A stretch of DNA of 64,000 nt from Branchiostoma belcheri. Lineage: Eukaryota; Chordata; Leptocardii; Amphioxiformes; Branchiostomatidae. Below the pieces are notes generated by a model. The model made no database searches, was not told the origin of the DNA, and saw only the letters and a program-made list of their open reading frames with translations. This document shows positions 35,500 through 46,200 of this stretch, one piece after another. The stretch spans positions 2,262,842-2,326,841 of the forward strand of contig NW_017802713.1 of the NCBI RefSeq assembly GCF_001625305.1, read 5' to 3'. Made by a program: the position numbers and the translations under genes. Positions within the stretch are counted from its first letter, which is position 1; each line of letters opens with the position of its first letter.

Positions 35500-36066
35500 A
35501 AGGATATTACTTATTAAGACAGAAGAAAAATGTCCAGACTATATGCATGATGTACAAAATGACTAATAAACTGGTGGACGTCCCAACTACTAAGTACCTA
35601 ATAGTAATACCAACCCAGAAGAGAACAAGAAATAGCCATGCCTTCAAGTACTAGAATTATCAACCAAGGATTGATGTGTTCAAGCTTTAGGTTCAAAGTA
35701 TTTACCTCTTCTGGGCTATACATCCAAAAAGTACAACAGATTCTCACTGTGTTCTAAATTTAGAGTATAAATTTTTGAAATTGCCAATAAGATGACTTCA
35801 GTTAAGATTCCTATCAACCAAGGATTGAGGTATTCAAGAATTCATTCTTTTCTAGAAGTATCGCAGAGTGGAACTCGCTGTCACCAAGTACAGTAGGGGC
35901 ATAATGTCATTAGATAGCTTTAAACAATGTCTAGAGTTAGAAGTTCAAGGGTTAGATGTAATAAGTTGACCTGTGTAATATAGCCAGCTGCCGCCGCGCC
36001 GCGTCACTGCGAGGCTGGTGTGTTACGCCAAAAGGCGGTTATACCGGCTATACAGATACAGATACG
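35500..36066 (+). mobile_element. ATACAG-tailed non-LTR 3' end, copy 3, interrupted
   Basis: The first part (35500-35685) encodes [14 protein letters not shown] and [11 protein letters not shown]. After about 125 bp of unrelated sequence, the element resumes at 35809 with ATCAACCAAGGATTGAGG, which is also present at the end of the first part. It runs to the GATACAGATAC tail, giving a longer stretch of the RT C-terminus than most copies. Confidence 0.7.
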
Positions 36067-36891
36067 GTACCTGGATTCAAACCAGTGTTCTATCCAGCCT
36101 GAATTCTTTTTCTGTTAACGTTATCTTAATTGTGTTTGACGTAACATGATACAGATTGCTGAAGGTGCAAGGGGTCGCATTTTGAGCGTGACAATCCTAG
36201 GGAAAATCTTGACCCTCTGAAATGCTATTTCCTGCTGTATTTGACTCTTTTGAGAGGCAGATACACAAGTATTTTTGCTGGTACTGACTATATTATATAT
36301 AGCCTCCTTCAGTCAGTGGTAGACTGGTGCCATGGTAAGACTAAGCTTTAGGTTTAATGACATATATCTTTCCATGTTTGTCAGATTTTTGTCTGGCATG
36401 AGTGGCAAATTCCGTCAAATCACAGAAAGACAGACACTGGCTAAAATACAAGTTCCAAGATTCCACTGAAGTCATCAGCACTTTTGCGCCATATCCCCTA
36501 TTTCTGCTACATTATACTGTGTATTGTTGTGTCTTTGTGATAATTAGATTCCTTTGGTTGTAAATAATAATTAAAGCTGGGTGATTGATAAACACTAGTA
36601 ATTATAAGGTGCATCTATTAGCGTGCATAGCTTTGAAGGTATGTCTAATTACTATATACAAGTGAATGTGTCTTTGCATTAATGAAAATCGTGACCATGC
36701 ATTATGTAATCTGTGTGTATCAGCTTTGAAGGTATGCATAAATAAAGAACTGAGTTTGCATATGTCTACAAGTAATTTTAAGATATACATTATAAATACA
36801 TATCTGTGCATCTACGTGTACAGTAGTCGGTGTGTATATGGCTCTCAAGGTATAATATTTGTGTACACAATGAAATGTTGTTACGTGAATA
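36067..36891. other. Intergenic, nothing recognised
   Basis: Contains repeated GCTTTGAAGGTATG and CATATCT phrases only. Confidence 0.45.
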
Positions 36892-37230
36892 TTTCAAAGA
36901 GAACAAGAAATAGCGCTAGCCATGCCTTCAAGTACCAGAGTTATCAACCAAGGATTGAGGTGTTCAAGAATTCATTCTTTCCTAGAACTATCGCAGAGTG
37001 GAACTCGCTGTCACCAAGTACAGTACTAGTAGGGGCATTGTCATTAGATAGCTTTAAACAATGTCTAGAGCTTTAAACAATGTCTAGAGTTAGATGTTCA
37101 AGGGTTAGGTGTAACAAGTCGTTCGGTACATAATATAGCCAGCTGCCGCCACACCGTGTGCCTGCGAAGCTGGTGTGTTACGCCGAAAGGCGGTTTACCG
37201 GCTATACAGATACAGATAGATACAGATACT
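36892..37230 (+). mobile_element. ATACAG-tailed non-LTR 3' end, copy 4
   Basis: Encodes [20 protein letters not shown] and [20 protein letters not shown] before the 3' UTR and a CAGATACAGATAGATACAG tail. A short local duplication (GAGCTTTAAACAATGTCTA) lies at 37055-37090. Confidence 0.8.
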
Positions 37231-38158
37231 GAGAGATTGGAGTAACACTAACAGTTGTGTGTATTGGAAACAGATACATATATTATATTAGACCTTCTAA
37301 TTATGCATATTTGATTACGCTCCATACCTTATTTGTCTTCTTCTTCATATCTCCGCTCACGGCACAAGAACGTTTCACCAACCAACCAACAAACACGCAC
37401 TTCCAACGAGAACCAAACACGGGAGCTTTCGATCACTGCAGTCCGTTTTTGTTAGACACAAACGGAAAATAAAAACAAAAGGAAAAACCAAGGTGAAATT
37501 AAAGGAAACAGAAAAGGACTAGATGGAATGAAAATGAAATGGAAAAACTTTTTCTACAAATTATTGACTACGTTATTACAAAGGAAAGAAAGAGATAACT
37601 CAAATACAAATTTCTTTAAAAGATACATTAAATTTCACACATCATATTTAGTCATAACATTACTAGTAAGAATTAATATAAATGAGTAACATGAAAGAAA
37701 CAAGTAAAAGAACGTGATTCTTACCTTTATTTGAATCTAACAACCACTTAACTACATTCTGTGTATTGAAATCTTCAGAGCTTTTTGGTGTTTTTAAAAC
37801 AAGACCAAATTGCAGGGCGCTTTCTGATTCTCAGAAGTACTTTATGATTCCATGAGGAACTGAGCCCACGGAATTTCAAACACAGTTCCCATAGTAATTA
37901 ATTGGCAGGGCTTATATTACAGTGTGTATACATACATGTATGTATTGCCCTAGAAAGAAAATGGCCTGATTTTTGAGTGCTGCGGGTTATGGTAAATTCA
38001 TTTATTTTCACAGAGACTTGATTTCATGGCACATGAAGAAGGGGAAAGGAAATTTTTGCTGTGTTGTAAGTTCACATTTGCAACAATACTGACTGAAATA
38101 AGTAACGTTTGTGGTACAATTCTACAAATTAGAAATATTTACAAATGTATGGTGACTC
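37231..38158. other. Intergenic, nothing recognised
   Basis: A-rich sequence without coding or repeat structure that I can assign. Confidence 0.5.
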
Positions 38159-38336
38159 TATAACCGTGGGGGGTTTATAGGCACTACCAACTGACCTGGC
38201 CGATGGTCCTAGACCTTTGCTGATTCAGTAGGAGCGTCGGATTGTAAGCTGGCGCCCGGGGGTCTTGGGTTCAAACCCCGACCCGGAACCAGGAGGGTTT
38301 TTATCTGTTTCTACTGCTCGCCTCCTGTTTCTTACA
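38159..38336 (+). mobile_element. Solo LTR of the same tRNA-like LTR family
   Basis: About 178 bp with the same head (GTGGGGGGTTTATAGGCAC), the tRNA-like middle with B-box-like GGTTCAAACC, and the tail TTTTTATCTGTTTCTACT...CTTACA. Flanked by ACTC(T) on both sides (38155-38159 and 38337-38341), a 4-5 bp target duplication as for LTR elements. It could alternatively be called a SINE, but the TG...CA-type ends and short duplication fit an LTR better. Confidence 0.6.
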
Positions 38337-38341
38337 ACTCT

Positions 38342-40106
38342 GTCAAGGTACTGAAACTTAGCTTCTGGACTGAAACAGGAAACACAAAATTTTCTTCCCT
38401 ATGCCTAACGAATGTACATGTACGTGTACACAGCCTTACTCAGGTACCCTATAAGTATAACACACCTTATAATTATCTTGTTAGGCCAATGACCTTACAA
38501 AGTTACAGACTTTGACCTGGTAGAGTGGTTCACACCCAGGTTAAAACAATAGTGCAAAGTCCATGTTTCTACAAAATAAGAGAAAAATTCAAACCACGCT
38601 TTCTGGACCTGAACAATGGCAACTCTTGTTTAGTTTACATACCTTAAACATATCATTGATCATTGTTTATTGAGTAACATAATAGAGGGAATGAATTTCT
38701 GCCCAATAATTTGACCAAACCCTGCTCTTCTTGATTTTGTGTTAAGAGGTTTGATGCCCCAAAACACAGGACTGAAGGCTTACGTTTAACAGATGTTAAA
38801 ACATATGACATCCTCAACTGTGCACATAAGCAATACACTTTGTTTTAAAATCAAAACAATTTTAAATGCTTCTTAACATCACAAGGAAGCCAACAAAAAT
38901 ACTGTTTTCACATAGGAAGGGCTTTTCTGTTCAAACAATCTTGAATTGCTACTATGTTTTATTTTGCTTGAATTTTAAGTAGGCTGTATGCTTCATATTA
39001 TAATACCCGTGAGAACTGATTCTAATACTGAATGGTACTGTATTTAAGCTAAAGCTAAATGCAAACGCTGTGTTTTTCCGTTCAACCAGCTCATACAAAC
39101 CTGTGGAAAGTAGGCCACACGATCTCTAACCAGATAACGGTGACATCTGCTTGGTGCAACAGATATCACCACAGACTGAGCCTACATACATACACCTGTG
39201 CATGTACCAGTAACGTTAAGGTACCTTAATACTTGGTTATCACTGGGGTTTTAAACATATCCGCTGTCGTTTTTCGAATTTTTGCCAAGAATTCTATATC
39301 TCCTGTATTTGATGAGATTGTTAGAGGGAAGTACGAGAAAGGAGAGCTTCTACAAGACGGAAAATCGAAGAAAAGAACCCAAGTTGACACGTACCACACT
39401 TCTTCCGATTCTCCTGATAGACCGTCGGGCGAAATTCTGCATCGCGACAGGCCCCTCACAAAATCCCCACAGATGCTAGGACATGGCTCCCGGGCGTCTT
39501 AGCAGACAATGAGCGGTCGTTCAAGTCCAGACTCGATCGATAATGAAGATCTTTTTTCCCGTTGAAAATGTATTTCCTGGTCGCTTCGTCTGGCAACTTG
39601 GCACCAAATGAACTCTTCATTTACGACCCGGAAGTGGAGACCCAAACGCATCGAAATGGTTCCCCTTCCATACAATAAACATAACAAATCGGACCACTTT
39701 TCGCCACCATATACACATTATAAAAGATTCATAAATTGTACAATCTACATTATTGCATATTTCATATCATTTTGTGCTATGATGAGTACGTATTTATCCA
39801 AAAACAAAATAATTGTAATGTTTGCCTATGCGTTTGCGTGCGTTTTCTGTTTAGGGAAAACACATTACTTATCCAGAAAAAGGGGTGGATGTACCTTGTC
39901 TTTTCTCTGACAGTATTTGAGGTTTTATAGATTTTAATATCACAAACGAAACGCAAATCATAATTCTTAAAGTTTTAGTTCAAATCTCAGCAACATTTTG
40001 CTTTGTTCAGAACAATGACGAAGGAAGTTTTCATCGTGAAATAGAACCCTAGCTGCCTTAATGGATTGTCCCTTAGCACAATTTTTAGCTCTTGGCGGGT
40101 AAAAAC
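38342..40106. other. Region upstream of TUBGCP3
   Basis: 38342-38405 shares GGACTGAAACAGGAAACACA with the GGCCTAGG-ended elements. 39233-39690 is GC-richer, with overlapping plus frames (up to 89 codons) and minus frames. It could be a distal promoter or an unrecognised exon. No homology is seen. Confidence 0.35.
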
Positions 40107-40118
40107 AAAATGGCGCCG
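40107..40118 (+). promoter_or_regulatory. YY1-like core promoter motif of TUBGCP3
   Basis: AAAATGGCGCCG lies 75-86 bp before the GCP3 start codon. It resembles the AANATGGCGSC element found near TATA-less housekeeping promoters and bound by YY1 in animals. Its ATG also opens a six-codon upstream ORF ending at 40130. Function is inferred from position and motif only. Confidence 0.5.
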
Positions 40119-40192
40119 AAGCCGACTTAAATTTGTCATCAGTGATCGATTTATCTTATTTCTCCACAGAGGCTCAACATTGGGTCTTGACA

Positions 40193-40268
40193 ATGTCTAA
40201 GGTAGACATGAAGAGTCCAGCGGGCCTTCTACACAGCCTGGTTTGTAGAATCACGGAGAAGAAAGAAG
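40193..40268 (+). CDS. TUBGCP3: TUBGCP3 exon 1 (coding part)
   Basis: Encodes residues 1-25 plus one base of codon 26, and ends at a GTAAAA donor. It contains the short helix [13 protein letters not shown], which corresponds to the N-terminal segment of GCP3. The frame is open upstream to about 40109, but this is its first ATG. Confidence 0.9.
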
Positions 40269-43200
40269 GTAAAACGGCGGGAACATGCTCTTGTTGTGTA
40301 GAAATTATGAAGGGGAGGGGTTCTTGCAAATTATGAAAAATTGGATCGGATTTTTAAAGATAATAGTTCGTCATAGGAGACATTTAAGATGTCATTATTG
40401 ACTAAAGCTAACGTTTGTTTTGCAGACGACGTTTCGCCACAGTTCCAGTACGCCTTACGTGTGTTGGGAAGGTAAGCTTTAAAACTTAATCATGAGAATC
40501 ATAGTTTTCAAAATGAACAAAAACAACGTTAATTTACAACTGAATAAAATATATAGAGTATGGAAAAAGATAGCAGGAAGACGAGGTACACAATGACATG
40601 ATTGCTATATGGTATTGTGCACTTATAACATTCTCATTCTGTATGTAACATTTTTTGTTAATAATCATAACTAAGAAAACACATATCAGAAAGCCACAAA
40701 GAAAATCAGTGACCTTAGAATCCTAGTAAACTATCCATGCACTACAGTTTGTGTAACAAGTTGTCTTTCTTAGAAGATACAAATAATTTACTTGTAGGTG
40801 TGTTACATTGTTTACATCAATTGAATCACAATACAAAAATATGAAAAACCAAAGTTTGAAAGTTTGGCTTTAAGTTTAATTATTATATTCTAAAGCTCAA
40901 TTGTCAACTTTAAAGGTGTCCATAATGCTCTAACCAATGAGTTATCCCCTGTTTTCCAGCCATTTTACCCCTTCAGTTGAAAGTGATGAATTCCAGCTGG
41001 CAGAGAGAATCAAGAGGAAATGTAAGATTTCACTGACATGTAACGTTAACTTAAATGTTAAAGTTTTTGTCTGTTTTGTTTATCAGAAACAGGCTAAACC
41101 CTGGTAGTGTGCATCAATAAAGTGTGATAATGAAATTTTGTTATAATGATGCTAAAAATAAATTTAGGACACAATCATAATCGTATGGACATTTTATGAA
41201 CACATATTTTGGCTTGAGTTTAAACTGTTAGATATTTATGTTATGCACAATATCAGAGATATGGTTCAAGACTTGAAATTCTTAATATGCTACATTAAAA
41301 TGATTTGTATAAAGGTATTCATGATTGTCTCTTCCTGCAGTGGTGAAACAGAGAAGAGAAGGGGATGCAGCAAGATTTGCAGAACTGCACCGTAAACTTC
41401 AGAGCAATGTGAGAACTTACTGCAAACTTCTGGAATGTATTTTATTATTTTTACCTTCACAGATGGAAAACGTATTGTTTTGCTCTGTTTCCTCCCGTTC
41501 TTCTCCAAACAAATAAGGTCAATGACCTGAATCAAATGTTTGTCACCATGGTAGCTGGTGTTGGGTTACATCATGTTGCAATGTTATAGCAGGAGGGATT
41601 TAGACTCCTGTCTGGCCATACCGGTATATATGAGAGTTTACAGAGCAGACAATATGCGAAGGTGAATATCATTTGCTTTGCAAATGTTACCTTCCTAGTA
41701 CAAATATACAATAGCTGTACTTGTTCCATGCACAGTGTTTCAACACCAGATCTAAGACAATCCTGTAGGTATGCAGTACGTAGGAATGTAATCAGGAAGT
41801 GATATAAGCATTTTATCTTGCCAGTAATTTTTGCAAGACAGTATAGAGCTGCATGCAACTACAGAAACAACATTTGGATGTAAGATTTGTCAATGATGAT
41901 GAAGTCAACCATGTTTTTCCTCCCACCCACAGAATGTAGTAAAGAACAGATGGGCCATCCTTTACCTGCTGTATAACCTGAGCCATGGTCCAGACAGACC
42001 AGGAATCAAGGTATAGTAGTGTCATGTTTCACTCTAGTTAAATTACCTTTTAGCAGTATTGTTTTAAGTGTCACGAGGACTCCTGGTGGTTGTAGATAGT
42101 ACTGCAAGTTCTGTGTGTTTTGAAATAATACAAATTTCATGAATTAGACATCTTTCTCAATGACTGTTACATGGAATAAAGTTTCTAAAACAATTAAAAT
42201 CTTACCGGTTCTCAAATTTTGTATCTAAACAAAGGCTTTAACCTACATATTGAAGTCATTTTATGATATTTCAAGATTTTGAATGTTAACTAATTGACAG
42301 TCTTTGAAACAGTTTCTCACTGATCTCATCAGTTATGCTGACTGCATGATATCAGAAATTTAGAATGACAATGTCAATGTTAGAAAACATGCCCTTGGTG
42401 CAATTTACCTCTGTTGTTCACATGTATGTTCCCTTGTTAACTAGATTACAGCAGGAGAGGCGTTGTTTGGGCAGGGTCTCCCTACAGATGCCACCTCCAC
42501 ACCTTTCCAACATGTGCCCGGGATGCCTGGTCCCTTGCGCACACCCATGCCTGGTGGGGACACCACAGGGAGCAGTGGTATCAGCAGTATCCACACAGCA
42601 GACAGGAGTGATCCTACACCTACTCCTCAGTCCTTCCCAGCTAGGTAAGTACATCAGCAGTATCCACACAGCAGACAGGAGTGACCCTACACCTACTCCT
42701 CAGTCCTTCCCAGCTAGGTAAGTACATCAGCAGTATCCACACAGCAGACAGGAGTGATCCTACACCTACTCCTCAGTCCTTCCCAGCTAGGTATTAGTAC
42801 AATGTAGCAACAGTATTGGACAAGTCCAATTGCCCACTTGCCCAGCAGGGCAAGTAAAAGTACTTCGTTCGGGCAAGTGCATGTGCCCCTAGACTTCCAG
42901 CTGCTATGGTGTTGGAGCAAGGCAAACCACCTTATTTTGATAAATAAAGCTTCCAACATTATGAACTCCAAATTAAGATAATTTCCTTGGTGGTAGTAAA
43001 GATGCATAGATATATATGTATATTTTGGGCAAGTGAAAAGTTGGTTTGGCGAGTGGAAATGACCTTGTAACTTGAAAGTGGATTTTTGAAAACTTGTCCA
43101 ACTCTGATGTAGCACCACAAGAAGCAAATACATGTACAGGGTTCCAACTGCATGAGGTAAAAGCTGAAGTCCAACAGCTCTTGTTCAGACATTTTTTTAA

Positions 43201-46200
43201 CTACACTATTGTTTATTTACACATATATACATTAACAAAAAATACATAAATAATAAAAAATGGACAATATGTACTGTGTATGTATGTGTCATAATTTGTG
43301 TCAATCAGTTTGTAACTGTATAGAAGCCTAGGATACAGGATTTTTCTTTTACAAAACCGAATTTTCTCACCTAAAGTGCTTACGTCTATCAGACACCTTC
43401 CTCAGAGCTTCTGACTTGAGTTCTGCTTCTTGTAGTTATATGTCGCAGGGGAAAAAATTTGGTTGTGTAAAAGTAAAAGAAAACTCCTGTATCGTATACT
43501 TTACCAACTTGATGGAATTATTTTCGTAATGTATATAAGCCTACACTAAGTTGTGCTCTGTGTTACAGCTATGGACCCACCCCTGGGATCACCCCTGCCC
43601 AGTCCCTCTCCCAGAGACAGGCACTAGGCAACAGGCTGGCCCTGAGTCTGTCGTCACGGCAACAGCTGAGTCAGCCCCACCTCGGGAACGGGGACATGTC
43701 GGTGGCAACTGTACCATCAGGGAGGGCGACCGCCTCTCTCTCACTCAGACCTGGAGCTGACAATAGTCAGTATCTATCTGATCAGAATCTGATATTTTAA
43801 GTTAAAGGCATCCAACACAATTTTAGGGTGGCAAAACCGGAAATCAGGCAATCTGTATTTCACACTTAAAAAACGGCAGCAACAAGCCCCAAGATTAGTC
43901 CTTTATTTTCTGGGTGGTACTCTAAAAATCAACCCAGGTCCTTCCAGTTTTTTTTGGCAGAATTTTGGGCATTTTTGCTTCATGAATGTCAATTGGGAGA
44001 GTGTTGTTTCAACTTAGTATGTAGATAAGTAACTAGAATATTGACTTTGAAAAATCTGGTTTTCAAGTCCTAAAAACTGCACTGGATGCCTTTAAAACTT
44101 AGAAATTTTGTTCGAAACCAAAAAAAATTGTTCTCACCGAGAGCTTTCGATCTGTCACTCTGTTGTTCTTCAATAGACGTACCCAGAGAGACTTTCAGCC
44201 AGAGGACAAGCCTCACTGGGTCAGTCTACTGAAGAAAACCAGAGTGACTGGTCAAAAGCTTTTGGTGAGAATGTTTCTTTCTGTTGGGACAAAAGTTTTA
44301 GCTTTAAACATGTAACTACCAACAGATGAACTATCATAACACTATCTATCAGAATTTGTTAAATGTGAACACATTAACAAGAAATACAGCTTTCAAGCTA
44401 ATGAAAGTGATACTAGTATTTCTATAAGGAACTTTGACCTGGATGAAAAAGCTAGATACAATGATGATTTTAAAATATGCAACTAGAAAGGTAACATTTG
44501 CAAATTATATAATGTTTACCTTCACATATAGTCTGCCTGTTAATTCTTACTCAAACACATTCATATATACATATGGTCAGACAGGAGTCTAAATCCCTCC
44601 TGCTATAAAATTGCAACATGATGTAATCATGTAACCCAACATTAGTTCATGATGTAACCCGTGTGGTTCAGGTCATTGACCTTTTTGGTTTGAAGGAGAA
44701 GAAGAAACATAGCAAAAACACTGTTTTCCTTCAGTAAACACAATAATTAGGCCACTGTCAGGTACAATCTTGTATCTCCACAAGTATTACATCTGGAAAA
44801 TTCTTCACTGCCTAATGTCTTTACAACTGAATGTTTTCTTAAGAGATTTTCTGCCTCCTTGTCCACCACAGCTTCCTTTGAGCTGTCAGAAGCTGCCCTG
44901 TTGCGAGATGTCCTCTTTGTCTTCCAAGGAATCAACGGCAAAATTATCAAGATGTCTTCAACAGCTGACAGATTTCTCATCGATCCCAAGGTCTGATTTA
45001 GATTTGTATTGTTCAAAAATTTCTTTTTCCTGTAACTACATAGAATAGAACTCATTGCCACGAAGTACAGAGTAGGGGCCTAGGAAAAAGATGATGAACG
45101 TCTTTCCTGTTTCCGACTGACCCTAAAAAAATGGCTGACCGTAAACTTTTTTGGTGTGAACCCCTGCAAGGGACATAAATTTTTCGAGCTTACCGACCTT
45201 TTCTAGCTCCATGATCTGACACCTGAGAGATGAAACATTGTACAATCAGTTTTCCAACATTGACATTGAAAATATAAGTGTCCTCATGCAAGTTTTACTT
45301 TGTTAAACTGTATTGTATGAGTTGAATCACTAGAGATTGCCAAAGTCTGACAAAAAAAGATAATCTCTACCTACTGACCCTAATTTTTTTCAGGACTGAA
45401 ACAGGAAACAAATTTTTTTCCTAGGCCTTACTAGATATCTTTAAACAATGGCTAGGTTTTTCTTACTCATATATCTTATTTTTTATGTTTACCGAAGGAA
45501 AACATATTGTTTTTGCTCAGTTTCTTCCTCTTCTTCTTCTCCAAACAGTGACCTCTTACCTGACCAATGACATGATTTGTTGACTTCTGTCACCATGGGG
45601 ACTGGTGTTGGGTTACATCATGTTGCAATTTCATGGTCTGCTTTGCTCCTTTCCCCATATACTGCTACATGTAGTACATGTACTATGTGAATGTGTTTGA
45701 GTAAGAATTAACAGAGCAGACCATGTCCGAAGGTAACCATTATCCATTTGCTTTGCAAATGTTACATCTCTAGTTTGATATCTTCTTTTTTCGTACCCTA
45801 GGTTGGAGTTCCCCAGTCTTGGAGAGATCTCCTAGGGAAGTTGTCTGAGTTAGGCTGGCTGCATAACAAGATCCGCAAGTTTGTGGACAGTAAGATCTCA
45901 GACAGGGCCCTGGGGCTGGTGGGACAGAGCTTCTGTGCAGCTCTGCAGCATGAACTCACAGAGTACTACAGACTGGTGGCAGTGCTCGATGCACAGGTGA
46001 GGACTGAAGACTTTTTTTAGCGTAACCTCAGGACACAGCAGGTGAATTCATTAAAGCCCAGGCCTCGAAATTAATTTTTTTCCTATTGTCCCAGCACTGT
46101 CCCAAAAATAAATTTCAATTGTCCCGAAGAAAGGATGAACTGTCCCAACCTGTTTTTCGGGAAGTATTGTATGACTTCAACTTTATGAAGTCAACTTTAT

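Noticed and set aside
42365-42721. 118-codon ORF over GCP3 exon 6 in another frame
   Set aside because: Shadow frame. The family-matching frame is 42445-42644.
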